A stretch of 64,000 nt of DNA from Antedon mediterranea (GCF_964355755.1 NC_092673.1:2981001-3045000); one strand, 5' to 3'. Numbered from the stretch's first letter, positions 29,927 through 42,135 are shown. The notes: generated by a model from the letters alone, not told the origin. Numbers and translations: made by a program.

Positions 29927-32900
29927 TCAGAAATACAATTGCTTTGCTTCCGAAGGCGAAGATTCTATCGGACAATATGGACATTTTATTCTGAAAAGAA
30001 AATTATATTTACATTATAGAAATTAACCAGACCAAATGTTCTAAAGAAATATTTTTTTTTTTAGCTTACCGCTTAGTGGTTAACGCCTATGAGCGCTCAC
30101 TGGAAAAACCCAGGGGCCACACAGCATGAGGAACATTGGAGGGCCCCCTTAGGAGTATGAGCAGTCCAATATAACTACCCAGCGTTGGAGAGCCCCTTAA
30201 AGCTTGGTTCCCACTAGAACGTAACACAAGGACGTAAACGCAACGCAAGTGTTTTAAGCAATGAGAAGCGAAGTTATAGACAGTTAGCAATCACAAGCGA
30301 ATAAGCCATCGCTTGTGATTGGTCAATTCACTTGCGTTGCGTTACGTCCTCATGTTGCGTCGCTAGTGGGAACCACGCTTAAGAGTGCTCAAGCAGGGCC
30401 TTTGCCCTGTGCATTACACCACTGTTACCGTTACCTCTCTTCTTTGTAAATTGGCCTTTACAGGGGCAAAGAATACATTGCATCGGAAAGATAACTTACT
30501 TGTTGCCATTTGATAACTTGTTAAGTGAATCTCTTGATATAGCATGTCCACAAGCCAAACGCATAGCAGGATTATTCTCAGTACTTTGTTGACGTAGAAT
30601 TGGACATGCAAATAATGAATGATACCTGTACTCATTTCCCAAATCAATTTCAATCTTTAAAAAAATGAAAATAGCATAGGTTAGCTGACATTTTGGAAGG
30701 TGTTGGTGGTCGAAGTGTGGAGGTATACCGCCCTCCCCTTCACTATGGCTTATAAACAAATCAGTCTGTAAAGCGTGGTTCCCACTAGAACGCAATTCAA
30801 TGTAACGCAGCGACGTATCGACGCAAAGTGCTGTATTGCGTAATCACAAGTGGGAACCGACGACGTAACAGTGCGTCGCAAAGTGCTGTATTGTGTAATC
30901 ACAAGTGGGAACCGACAACGTAACAGTGCTGCAAACATCACTACAGGAAATCAAATCAGTTTGATTTCACGCAACAAAAAATGCAAGGCAAAAAAACACC
31001 GGAAAACATATACAGCGCATGCTCAAAAGTATGTGGGGTGAACCAGGTCAAAGTCTACGGCAGCTAACGTTGACAGGCAACAAGTAGACGGGGGCAAACA
31101 CAATTATTGGAATGGCATTTTGTTACGTTGCGTCGCTAGTGGGAACCACGCTTAAGACTAGTTAAGGCTATTGGGTTGTTTATCTTCGTCATCTTAACTT
31201 CCACAATCAACATACTAACAGAAGGCCTACTTGACAGTGGCTGTGTGTTAACTAGTACACTGGGGTAACCCCTTACTCGTCTCTAACAGATGTACTAGAT
31301 TCTTTAGAGTGCACAAAAGCTTTTTGTGGAAACTGAAACTATGGTTTATAGTCTGTATCTGAGAGCAACTAAGCTTCAAACACTTCAAAAATGTGATGTG
31401 CTCATATATGGACATGATGATCATATAACTACCATATTTGGGCACAGATCTTAAAACAACTTACAGGTAATTCATCATTCGAACACCACACTCCTGTACA
31501 CTGTCTTTGCTGCATAACATGTTTGATATTGTGTAATGCTGGAATAGCAGCACAACCTGCATTTAAACTAAAAGAAAAAAACAAGTTATATTAATCCAGA
31601 ATGCATGACCGTAGCGAGAGACGCGATGCTTTAAATGGTCTGCCTTATGCTGGCTACAGCCCTGGAATACCATTAACTTTCACACCAAATGTTCAGAGTT
31701 TTGAAAGTGCTATAATTATCATATACACATTTCAAATGAGTACAGACGACATACCTGACACTAAGTGGACTGTCTATAGAAAGTCCAAGAAGACTGCAAG
31801 CATCCCTGGTGAAGATGTCGCCAATCTCTAGCCAAGACACGGGATCGAGCAGGTGAACGTAAGGAGAGTTTTCTAGGCCTTGGCGAACAAACAGCAGACT
31901 ACCCATTAGTATTTGGAGCTCTAAAAAAAGAATTGGTATACATTCACTTACAATGTTTAAAGATGTATTGTCCCCCAAAAGCATGAAAAATGAAGATTAA
32001 TAAAATCAGACTTTTTGTTATTTTGTAGTTTTAATAAAGTTAATCACTTCCGTAGGGGAAAAAACCAAAAAATCATGTTTTTCAGGTAAATACATTTTTG
32101 TTTCGATCTAATTTTTGGTCAAAGTGGATAAATATTATGTTACATTAAAATGGCATATTCAACAAAAATTTTGTCAAGAATTATTTTTTCAGGGGGACAA
32201 CACATCTTTAACCAGGATGGTCGAAGTATCTATATTCATACATAGAGAACAAGTTTTTACCAAAAAAGTGGTCTCTAAAAAAAAGACATGTGAGATTTGT
32301 ATTTCAAACATGTCTACTCTGTCTACACTATCAAACTAGCTTGACAAAAAAAGTGTGATGTGCCCAAATAAGGTAATAATATGCTAAAATATGGTAGTGA
32401 TATGACATCATCATGTCTATATATGGGTACATCACACTTTTTTTTTCACATAAAGTTTGATAGTGTAGACTTACCTTGTTCATGTCGTTCAGCAAATGGT
32501 GCAAAATTTCTAGAATACACGAGAGCCTCAAGCTGTTTTTCAGGACCGCCTTTTAAAAGTTCAATAAACTTTAATCTGTGAAGCTTGAATTCTAATGATG
32601 ATCGTTGAGCTTCCAAGCGTTCACGGTGTAGAAATGTCCACCTGAAGAGAATATAAAACAAGAATTCATAATTTTAAAAGGTTTGATTGTCGCATTATGA
32701 AATGGAAAAAGAAACCTCACGAAGCTCTCACAACTGAATCAGTGATCAATTGAAGATTGGTTACATTGCTGTCACTCATCTTTAAATCTGTGTCACTCAT
32801 CTTAACTTTTTGCCACATCCTAAAGCTCTGTCTCCACTATCAAACTTTATGTGACAAAAAAGTATGATTTGGCCATATATGTCATATCAGTAACATATTT

Positions 32901-35225
32901 GGGCACGAAAGTAAAACAACGCTTCAATACGTTAGCTAAATTTTATAAGAGGGTATGTGCCAATATAACCAATTATGTTAGGTTTTAAAAGATATCAAAT
33001 TATGTTATGTTTAAAAAAGATATCTCTTTTAACCATAATTGTACATACATGTTATAAACACATTTTTTAAATATGTACTCTTTGTATATGTTTGTCATGA
33101 ATGGAATAATGAATAAAAGTGGGCTAAAGAGAAAAAAAAACATAATTGGGAACATCACATTTTTTTGTCACATAAAGTTTGATAGTGTGGACACAGCTTT
33201 ATAATTAGCTCCTATTTTGTCATCAACGTGCCGTTTTTGACATCCACCCTCAAGTTTGTATACTTACTGTAATGCTGGCTGTAAGTTCTTTTCTTTTAAT
33301 GCAGATAAAATGTGATTAATCTCTATAAATGGTTCTTTCATTTGGTTTTCTAAATCTAGTCCTGCATCCTAAGTAAATAAAAGAAAATGGAGGAATCATT
33401 GTCAAAGTAGGTTATTATTTAATATTCAGATAATTTAGTTTATGACTGGCAAAAATGAATTCTACATATGCCTTAAAAAATTGACTGAATATAGTAAAAG
33501 CATGGCTTAAGTTAGGCCTTAGTTAGGATTAGTCTGGTGGTAGTGCACTACATTTTCATAAAGGATAGACTACTGTACGAAATTTATATACCAAAGTTTT
33601 ACCAAAATATACCTTTCAACACATACATTTGCATCATGAAAATCATTTCAAATGATTACACTCCATAGTGGGCTTATACCAGTCAGATTAGAAAATGTTT
33701 AAAAATGAATTAATTATATTTAATTAATTATACGTACCACAGTAAGAGAATCTGCAATATCTAGCATTCCGTGGCGGAGAAAATGTTCACAGATGACCTC
33801 GTTTATAAGCTTAATTTTCTCGGGTGCATCCATTGTTGGGTCTTCTGACATGCTTGAAAGGTCACTGTAGAAATTCTGTTGTAACGAGACAAGATAGAAA
33901 TAATAAAAGGAAACTGAGTGAAGCACTTGGCAAAAGAGAAGAGGTTCACTACTTGATAGAAATAATAAAAGGAAACTGAGTGAAGCACTTGGCAAAAGAG
34001 AAGAGGTTCACTACTTGATAGAAATAATAAAAGGAAACTGAGTGAAGTACTTGGCAAAATATATCAGAGAAAAATATTCGGAGAGAGAGGGCTCACTACT
34101 TGATAGAAATAATAAAATTATAGTTAGGTGAAATGGTTAGTAATGTTTTACTAAAAGAATATTGAGTGGCAGAAGTTTGTTGAAATGGAGGAAAGCCAAA
34201 TCTGGATTACGAGTTTGGGATACATTTGCAATTGAAAAGGATTTGTTATTTCAGTGTTTATTGACAGAAACAAAATAAATACTAAACGCACTTTTAAATA
34301 TCCTATCAAATGTCTTGTGTCAGTTGGTTGGCAATAATTGTTGTTCAGTAATAATTGGGTCAATTATTATGTGACTAATAGGCAAAATATAAAATATATT
34401 AAAGTGAAAATGATATCAAGCACTAAATATATAGTTTTTATTAACCTTATCAATTGCTTTTCCAACTTTAGAAACACTGCTATGAAGTTCTTTATGATCA
34501 CTGCTAATTTTTGTTGTTATATCTTTAACTTTCTTCATTAAATCTTTAAGTAAAGACATGTGTTGACTTCCAATTTCCTCTTCTGTTGGACCTATAATAC
34601 AATAATTCAAAATTTCAGTAGTTTATAATTAAATATATCAGTTCAATAATTTGGTACATTACTATTGTTGTAAGGTGTCTTTCTCCAGACAAGAAAGACC
34701 AATTTTATATGTTCTAGACCTAGGCCCTAGCCTAGGCCTTCTTAATTAATTAAATATTTCTTGTTTATTTTAGTGAAAGTAAAACATGGAACTCAAATAC
34801 GGCTACTATGTCAGTGATGGTATTGGTGAAATAATAATTTGGACAAACTTGGTAATTCCTAAGGCCTTGCTCTAGCTACGAGTATCCTACTTAGCCTACC
34901 CTATAAGGTAGCTAGTACGTAGTGCCTGGCCTCTAGCCTACTAGGCCTATACTATTCAGGGCATAGGATTGGCACTAGGCCTAGCCTACCTCCTAGGCTG
35001 TCCGCCTACTCTAGCTAGCTAGACTTGCTAGGCCTAACTAGCTAGGCCTTAAGGGCATCATTGAAACAGCACTATATAGGTATACTCACATTGCATTAAT
35101 TCTTCTTGAATCTCTTGTAAATTCTGAAGAAGTAAATCTGTCTCTTTATCAGCGTAATTGTTGACAACATTGAATTTTCCAAGGACTTTGTCCACTTCCC
35201 TTTCGACAGTAAGACAAGCATCCAT
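29927..35225 (-). CDS. RMND5A: RMND5-type E3 ubiquitin ligase subunit (CTLH/GID complex), 9 exons
   Basis: RMND5 pairs with MAEA as the catalytic RING subunit of the CTLH (yeast GID) ubiquitin ligase. Exons in transcript order: 35090-35225, 34446-34591, 33738-33875, 33268-33368, 32475-32641, 31755-31920, 31465-31567, 30500-30654, 29927-29990. Joined in frame they give 391 aa, the human RMND5A length as I recall it. Recognisable blocks are the start [32 protein letters not shown], the LisH/CTLH region ([31 protein letters not shown]), NSPYVHLLD and [12 protein letters not shown]. The non-canonical RING spans about 336-377: C336, C354-G-H356, C374-P-Y-C377. An upstream in-frame Met exists, but family alignment supports 35225. 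Vertebrates have A and B paralogues, so the symbol means the family. Introns hold family A and B MITEs and a SINE. Confidence 0.96.
30062..30412 (+). mobile_element. SINE-like repeat split by a MITE
   Basis: Starts with an A-box-like CTTAGTGGTTAACGCC and continues to about 30412 on the far side of the family B insertion. A B-box was not clearly found, so tRNA origin is tentative. It lies in the last RMND5 intron. Confidence 0.45.
30198..30381. mobile_element. Family B MITE
   Basis: 184-bp copy with both TIRs, inserted in the SINE-like repeat. Confidence 0.85.
30770..31153. mobile_element. Family B MITE, nested/expanded copy
   Basis: 384 bp. Outer TIRs are AAGCGTGGTTCCCACTAG and CTAGTGGGAACCACGCTT. 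Inside, the segment CAAAGTGCTGTATTG(C/T)GTAATCACAAGTGGGAACCGAC is tandemly duplicated. It lies in an RMND5 intron. Confidence 0.82.
31371..31450. mobile_element. Family A MITE remnant
   Basis: Internal part only (GTGATGTGCTCATATATGGACATGATGATC...CCATATTTGGGCAC). The TIRs are lost. It ends 15 bp from RMND5 exon 7. Confidence 0.65.
32316..32470. mobile_element. Family A MITE abutting an RMND5 splice donor
   Basis: Right end GTTTGATAGTGTAGAC runs into the exon 5 donor on the minus strand: the donor reads GTAAGTCTACACTATC, so bases from +5 onward match the MITE TIR. The outermost TIR bases (AAGCTCT side) are missing here. Confidence 0.85.
32822..33201. mobile_element. Family A MITE interrupted by a 240-bp insertion
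   Basis: Left part 32822-32907 and right part 33148-33201 make one MITE. The insert (about 32908-33147) is AT-rich and contains short inverted repeats (AAAAGATATC / GATATCTCTTTT). It matches nothing else here that I recognise. Confidence 0.75.
33885..34110. repeat. 62-bp tandem repeat in RMND5 intron 2
   Basis: Three full copies and a partial fourth of a unit containing ATAGAAATAATAAAAGGAAA, CTGAGTGAAGCACTTGGC and AAGAGGTTCACTACTTG. The last copy diverges. Minus-strand ORFs here are periodic artefacts. Confidence 0.85.
34690..35060. repeat. CTAG/AGGCCT-rich islet in RMND5 intron 1
   Basis: Dense runs of CCTAGGCC, CTAGCTAG and AGCCTAC words. It ends 30 bp from RMND5 exon 1. No gene recognised. 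Confidence 0.6.
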
Positions 35226-36093
35226 TTTCGACTGAGAGTTAACCACCAAAACAAAGAATTTTCAGCTGGTGTAAATAGAGGGGGTAGTTCACATTTTTAG
35301 CAAAAACTTTTTTAATAGTAAACATTTTTTCAGTCTCAAAAAGCGGTAACTTTAAACAAATATTTCTTCATACTGCAATATCGTTTATCAAGGTTTCTAT
35401 ATTATTTTACAAATACAGTAATAGATATACAAAGAATTTCTCGTTTTGCAACATTTTACTCTGTAGAACACCACGTTTTAAAGGGATTTTAACTTTCACT
35501 TTCTGATGTCTCATCGATAATGTGTACATTTTTTGGTTGTATGTATAACTATAATAATTTGCTGTTTAGTGTGATGTGTGATTGACGTACCGTGACTGTG
35601 GGGGAGTTAGTGATTGTTGCGAGTTATGTAAAGCAACAACTAATTATTGGATGAATTCAAATGACATAAATTATTTTTCATTTTGGACAGCTGCTCTGTT
35701 ATTTAAACATAAAAAGTTCTAATAAGCAATTTCCACAAACACTAGTGTTTACTTATGATGTGACAAGTCTGTTTAGGAGGGAACATTTTACTATATAGTT
35801 GTCTAACATTTTAATTTGCGTCATAAACGTGGTTATAAACCATGTAAATTGTATGTTTCAAAATTCAATTATTATATAGGAAATGAATAACGTGTTATGA
35901 TACCTACCTACCTATCTTGTCATCATCTGCCATATGGCAGGTCCATGACAGTATTCTTTCACCATTTTATTTCTCTATTTAGTGCTTCGTCTTTGTTATG
36001 ATAGTTTATTAAAATACATCACCGATAAGTGCCAAACAGTTATTACCATGTAAGCTAAATAGACCTACGTACTTGAAACTTTATACACACAAC
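35226..36093. other. Divergent intergenic region RMND5 / GPCR2
   Basis: 868 bp between two start codons on opposite strands. It presumably contains both promoters. AT-rich, with no clear TATA or CpG cluster and no repeat recognised. Confidence 0.55.
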
Positions 36094-37493
36094 ATGGAAT
36101 GGATCGTACAGTTACGTGGAGGTGACTCCCAAAGAGGGCAAGGCATGCCACCAGGGCAAGGCATGCCCCCAGTGCCACCGGCTAACGCGAGCGAAAGCAC
36201 GTTACCTGCTCGTGGCGGGGAAGATGGTGTGTTACCCAGAGCCAGGCCAGGTGGTCGGCAAGAGCTTAGCCATGTTTTACCAATCACGGTCTTTGCTTTA
36301 GGCTTAACTGCCAACTGTATCGCTATCATTTTTCTTCGAAAGGCATTCAAGAAACGTAAAGAAGAAAATCACATCATTTTACTTCTTATTCTGTTAATGG
36401 TCGATCTGTTCTGTTTATTTGCCAATTTTGTTTATTCAATATTCCTTACCAAAAACGTTATGGAATATGATTTCAATCTTCACTGTAATATTTTCATATT
36501 TATGATTTACCTGTTCCCATTGGCATCGGGATCCATCTCAACATTGATGTCCATTGAGCGATGTGTCGCGCTTTCGTTTCCTTACCGCTACGTGAAATAT
36601 TTTCAACCCAAGAAAACAAAGTTATACGCATTGGCTACACTAATTCTGATGACGCTCGTATGTGCTTTGCCCTATGTTGGTATTGGTAGTTACTACGATG
36701 CCTCTAATACAAAACGTAACAAGTCGCCAAGTCGACGGCACTTAGACGCTTCCGTACGTAACTGTAAACTCGTCTACAAATCAAGTGATCCTGTTGTCTA
36801 CGATATACATTTGGCATTATACAGTTTTTGTGGTTGGTCAGAAGTTATTATCGGTGCAATTTGCAATACTAAGGTGGTATACGAGATATATAAGATATCT
36901 AAAATACCGGTGGTAACTGCAATGGAGAAGAAATCGAAGAAGAACGTCATAAAAACGCAGAGCAACTTCGCAATTACTGTTACGGCAATCACTCTTGGAT
37001 TCACCATTTGCTGGGTTCCTTGGCTGGTAAGTTGATTGTCCTTGAAAGAACTTTCAGCTTTCATTATCTTTATAAATATAATATTAATACAGTCGAATAG
37101 CTCTTTTGGGACGACAAGCCCTGTTATTAAGTGAACGCTTTGTTTGGTCTGGGAGGTGTTCTTGTATAAGGTGCAATGAAAACAACAAGCCAATATGACA
37201 TAATAATTAAATTAAAATCATTATAAGTTTAATTATTAATCCTGTAAACAACATTTATTTCAACAAAATACCAAAAGTCCTGAATTTTATTCTTTCAGGT
37301 TATATTGGTCATGCTAAAAGCCGGTGTATATGTTGATAAAGAAACAATAAGATATGCGTCACAGATGACATTGGTAAACCACGCTATTGACCCTGCCGTG
37401 TATGTTTTAACGCGGCCTTTTATATATGCGTTTATAGGCACAAACATTCGCAACTTGTCTTGTTTTAAAAACGTTGTTCATCCGTTAAACTAG
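36094..37493 (+). CDS. Prostanoid-receptor-like class A GPCR, two exons
   Basis: Exons 36094-37026 and 37299-37493 join in phase 0 to 375 aa. The start is the ATG at 36094 (MEWIVQLRGG). The extracellular leader contains two GQGMPP repeats and an NAS glycosylation site. Seven membrane segments follow. TM3 ends SIERCVALSFPYRY: ERC in place of DRY is typical of prostanoid receptors. TM7 in exon 2 reads HAIDPAVYVLTRPF, matching the prostanoid LDPWVYILLR pattern, and an intron at the end of TM6 is also typical of that family. An arginine (ETIRYAS) precedes TM7, but the usual prostanoid-binding context is only partly preserved, so ligand specificity is open. Confidence 0.85.
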
Positions 37494-37519
37494 TAGGACA
37501 GATAGCAGATATTGGTCGT

Positions 37520-37640
37520 GTCGTATATGTTTTAACGCGGCCGTTTATATATACGTTTATAGGAGCAAAGGTTCTCAACGTAGTTCATCCATCCATTAGA
37601 CACGTAGGAGGACAGATGGCAGTCATTGGACGTGCCGTAC
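37520..37640 (+). pseudogene. Duplicated, decayed end of the GPCR2 last exon
   Basis: This block repeats 37398-37520 in tandem: TATGTTTTAACGCGGCC, TTTATATAT(G/A)CGTTTATAGG, AACGT(T)GTTCATCC and GGACAGAT(A/G)GCAG recur in order. The copy has point changes and indels and lies past the stop codon, so it is non-coding. Confidence 0.85.
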
Positions 37641-37739
37641 GAGATAACATCATTGCGTATATAAGACAGTTTGTGTAGAGTGGTGTGTAGGCCTATACAT
37701 AGACTTGGACCTAAGCAGTTAATTAGTTAGATAGATGTG

Positions 37740-37930
37740 ATTTTTCATTTGGAATCTTCACACCTAGGCCTAGATAGTTCTGATAGTAAAGTATCATAGC
37801 CTACCAAAGTGAATTTCCACTAGGCCTACCACTGATTATACTCGATGCCCTGCCACTATTCTCTCCTCAGTCTGCTGGCTAAAATTAGAAGCAGAGTAGC
37901 GCACGTGCTAGCTAGGGCTAGACCTAGCCT
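37740..37930. repeat. CTAG/AGGCCT-rich block before family C copy 3
   Basis: Words such as CCTAGGCC, TAGGCCTACC and CTAGCTAGGG. No ORF recognised. Confidence 0.5.
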
Positions 37931-37985
37931 AGAGGCCAGAGAAAAGATACCAAAAAGTCGTATAAACAAAACCATAGCATACATA

Positions 37986-38786
37986 TGTTATGCGCGATTT
38001 GAACGATTTGCGCAATTTGAAATTGCGCAAGTTGATTGCGCAATTTGAAATTGCGCAAAGAATTCTTGCGCAATTTAAAATTGCGCAAGGATTTTTTTGC
38101 GCAATTTCAAATTGCGCAATCAACTTGCGCAATTTCAAATTGCGCAAGAAAATCTTTGCGCAATTTTAAATTGCGCTGCACAATTTGTAAATTGCGCAAG
38201 ATAGTTCTTGCGCAATATGACACCTTTGCGCAATTTGAAAACGAACTGTAAATTTTCCCATACATGGCTAGGCTAGGCCTAGGCAGAGGAGTTTAAAATG
38301 TAGTATTTTATTATATAAATAAGACCATTTCAATGAAGATAATGTTTAATACTCACTTTTTAAGTTTTTAATATTAGTTTAAGCTAGGCCATGTAACCTA
38401 GTCAGTATCAGTAGTCCAGACCCTAGCTAGGCTAGAGTAGTAGGCTATAGCCGGCCGCCCGCGCCGCGCCCGCCTGGTGGAACACCACCGCTTCATTTTC
38501 CTTCGTCGGTTCTTCGACGGTATGCTAACTTATAACAATATTTGCACTACTAAAATAAGGAAATGCGATATTTATCTTTAATTTTGAATCATTCTTAGAA
38601 ATTACTATAAAAATATGGGTGTGCATGATTTCACAATCTGTCGAAAAACCTTGCGCAATTTGCAGATTACTTGCGCAATTTAATACGTTGCTTGCGCAAT
38701 TTGAAACACATGTTTCAATTCAAATTGCGCAAGGATTTTTTTTGCGCAATTTCAAATTGCGCAAATCGTTCAAATCGCGCATAACA
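37986..38786. mobile_element. Family C long-TIR element, copy 3
   Basis: 801 bp with complete TIRs. It lacks one palindromic unit of the left arm present in copy 2. The GC islet is at about 38449-38525. Flanking CATACATA (left) and CATACTTA (right) could be an 8-bp target duplication with one mismatch, which would point to a hAT-type transposase. Confidence 0.88.
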
Positions 38787-39407
38787 CATACTTACGTGTT
38801 TGTATGCTAACGTCTTTTTGCTGTATATATTGTATTGTAATGTGTAGTCATTTGATTGTAATGATAGTAAGTCTAATAATAAGTACAGTAAAGTCAGAGT
38901 TAAGGTCCCTCTGTTGTTGTGTCGATCATGCAACATATCTTGCATCGTCACGCCTCATACCGCCAACAGCTGCTCACGCATCTGATTGGTCAAAACTTTC
39001 AACTAATCAGATCAGTTCTAGTCGATCTGACCGCCGAACGCGCTCAGCATGCAATTTCTCTCTCCTGGTGGTAAAACAGTAGATGTCTGATTTGATCAGC
39101 CCAAATCCAAGAGAAAATCATATTACATAAACCAATTCCAGTCAGTATACAAGAATAAACATTTAATATTTTTGTATAACAGTTCTATAGTAATTTACTA
39201 TATCATTGCAGAAATATGTTTCTTCGCTAGGTCATTTGTGAACCTGACCTGACCTATCTCACTTTTAGGCCTACACTTTATTATGATCCTGTTGCGTCTA
39301 GCTGCATTTCGGACAGTGCTTCGTGTGAATTTGAAGTTAAAATTGTTATACACAAAAACATTTTAGCCAAAAAAGAATTTCAATATAAAAAAATGGGTAT
39401 TATATGA
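38787..39407. other. Intergenic, no gene seen
   Basis: No family repeat or coding exon recognised. Likely includes the 3'UTR of the LDLa gene on the minus strand. Confidence 0.5.
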
Positions 39408-41118
39408 TCATAGTTCATTCGGGTCATGTTTTATCTCATGTTGACATTTTGTTCGTTGACGCTTCATTTCCTTTGAGCAGCCCGACTCATCCGAATGGTC
39501 TACACAATCCGCCTTGTCATTACATCGTCTGCAATCCTCTATACACATACCATCATCGCATTGGAATTTTTCCATAGGTTTTCCGTGTAATATTTTCCCT
39601 TCGAAACCTGTATCACAGTACTCTGCAATGAATTTAATATGGAGTATAGTGTGGAGTCTAATGCACTGCTTATTAGGTCCTACTATCAAACTTTATGTAA
39701 CTAAAATGTGCCCATTATATAGACACGTCATATCACTACAATATTTGGCCATATCACTACCATATTTAGGCACATCACACTATTATTGTCAAACTAGTTT
39801 GATAGTGTAGACAGAGCTTTATCGAAGGCGATATATGTGACAATTTATTTATTGTACAACATACATATACATATTATAGTAGTATTTAGATGTTGTCAAT
39901 CTATTCAGTATGCCAAACATGGCTATTATAAGTGTTCAAGCATGCGCAGTATTAAATAATAAGAAGCAGGTCTATTGTTGTTGTTATTTCTTGTTTCAAA
40001 TACTGTGGGCCTATACTTATAGATTTCATCACGACACGGCGATAATTGTTTGTTCCTATTATTTACATTTTAAAGAAATATCTCCGTTCCATCATTTATA
40101 AAGGTTGTTTTACATGCCATCTTATATAAGCCTAATACTTGCCTTCACAACAGTACCGCCGTTCAGAAGCGACGCTAATCAACACTTCCTAACCCAACCC
40201 CCGATCAAATATAGTTCTACAGTGTTTAGGCTCGGTGAAAGACAAGAACAATATTCTTACCTGCATGTTGTTGTTGACAGTGGTCCTCGTCACTGCCATC
40301 CTGACAGTCTACAATTGAATCACATTCAAATTTTGGATTAATGCAATGAGGGACACCTTTCTCGAAGGTGGTACAACGAAAGTGTTTCATTTCCAACTTC
40401 TCATAGTCCTCGCATGTCTCTAAAAACGAAAATGTAATCACAATAATGTTGCAGTATAATATCGTTCAATAGTGCGTACTATTGCACGCCATGTGACCCA
40501 CAATCATCCGATCAAATGACAGGAATTTATTTAGGTATTATATAAAATATACGATTATACTATGAAGATGGTACCATTGTTATCATCACACAGGTATCTG
40601 AAGTGTGATCTAGACACTCGACGGGATGATGAGCTCCGGAGTTTAAAGGGTTTATCTGTGACTGTGGCACGAATCACAATCAGTTCTACGCGCACGCCAC
40701 GGAGAATATGTACATATTATAGTACAGTACAGTTAGTAATTGTCGCAGCCAGACATAATATCAAAAGAATTTTACAAGTTCCTATCATGGCAAGGCGAGC
40801 TCAGTGTCCTGTGGTTAGATTGCCTTGGTGTGATCGATCCTTGTATGCTGACAAGAATGCGATTATAAATGATGATTGTGGCAATAGACATTTATTTTAG
40901 ATTATTCATCCATGGTAATACACCGACATTCTAAGCACACAATACCATTTATACAATTATGTTAATGTGTTTTAAAAGTCTCCATCCAACAACAAAAAAT
41001 GTTCTGGTCTTTATACAGAAAATAAACACTTAAATGTACCTGGTCCTTTGTGGTGAGTTGTTGAGCCTACGATTACAACATAGAAGCAGAAGAACACTGG
41101 TAATATATACTTCTTCAT
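39408..41118 (-). CDS. Small secreted protein with two LDL-receptor class A modules
   Basis: Exons 41040-41118, 40261-40419 and 39408-39622 join in frame to 150 aa. Exon 1 encodes a signal peptide (MKKYILPVFFCFYVVIVGS). Each of the other exons encodes one LDLa module. Module 1 runs from TCEDYEKLEM to CDSIVDCQDGSDEDHC. Module 2 runs from YCDTGFEGK to CNDKADCVDHSDESGC. Both have the six-cysteine pattern and the acidic Ca-binding DCxDxSDE motif. All three introns/junctions share the same phase, as expected for shuffled modules. The tail is basic (KEMKRQRTKCQHEIKH). No transmembrane segment is visible. Function is unknown; a lectin-like or protease-associated secreted protein is possible. Confidence 0.85.
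39676..39821. mobile_element. Family A MITE in LDLa gene intron
   Basis: Left TIR decayed (AGGTCCTACTATCAAAC), right TIR good. Confidence 0.8.
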
Positions 41119-41194
41119 TGTGTTTAATATAGCTTCTACTTTTGGGCCTATGGAGAATAAAATCACGTCAGCTCTTTATTTTAAAATAGATCTT

Positions 41195-41315
41195 AAGCTC
41201 TGTCTACACTATCAAACTTTATGTGACAAAAAAATGTGATGTGTCCATATATGGACATATCACTACCATAATTGGGAACATTATACTTTTTTAGTCAAAT
41301 AGATAGTGTAGCTTT
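41195..41315. mobile_element. Family A MITE
   Basis: Upstream of the LDLa gene. The right end is truncated (GATAGTGTAGCTTT). It contains CCATATATGG. Confidence 0.8.
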
Positions 41316-41964
41316 AGATGCGTCCAATATGACGGCTCTAATATAATGTTCTTCGCCAATGTTTTTTAAACGACTACGCCTATGGCTCACCCATGGGTGC
41401 ATATATTCATGGTAAGCCTGACTCTCTTAATGGCTATTTTTCACCATGCTTTACTTGACATTCAAAAGTTTTAAGTCGAGGGTCCTTCTAAGTTTATCGA
41501 TACCCAGAAAGACATGTTTTATTTCTAAATAATATAACATAAAAGTTACACTTACCGTGTGTACGTCGTGGAAGCAGGTACTTAAATGAAGCGTTTCGAT
41601 GTGCTTTGATTCAGAAGGAAGGCCATTCTTTTCTTTGTATAAGAATTGTTTTTATTCAACGGTTGATTGCATCGTTAAGAGAACAAAACAAACCAAAAGA
41701 GTCTCATTCAATACTATTTATGAAAGCCACGTTGGCTTAACTAATACCGCAGTAACCACCGCAGTCCCTCCCTCGTTTATGGATTTCTAAGCCTGTTCGT
41801 AGTAAAACTATTGTGATCATATAGGTCTAGAAGTTATTGATTGTTTTATATAAGAACGTATTTATTAAAAAATTTGGGTAAAACATTTAAGATGAACAAA
41901 CATAAAACAAAATCCTACGAAAGCCACTCAGTAACAGTCGTAATTCCGTTTATTGTTATTTTGT
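41316..41964. other. Intergenic, no gene seen
   Basis: No coding exon or known repeat recognised. Confidence 0.5.
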
Positions 41965-42135
41965 TTGAATGGATTATTATTTCATTTGAATGGATTGTTA
42001 ATTCGTTTGAACGAATTGTTCGTGTGAACGGATTGTTAATTCGCTTAAACGAATTGTTCGTTTGAACGGATTGTTCGTTTGAACGGAGTGTTAATTCGTT
42101 TGAACGGATTGTTAATTCGTTTAATGAACGGATGA
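41965..42135. repeat. 18-20 bp tandem repeat (TTCGTTTGAACGGATTGTTA)
   Basis: About eight imperfect units of TTCGTTTGAACGGATTGTTA. Many units contain the palindrome TTCGTTTGAACGAA or a variant of it. The array abuts a family H MITE remnant. Confidence 0.85.

Noticed and set aside
36081-36350. Antisense 89-aa ORF over the GPCR2 leader
   Set aside because: Shadow of the GC-rich GPCR2 N-terminus; no recognisable product.
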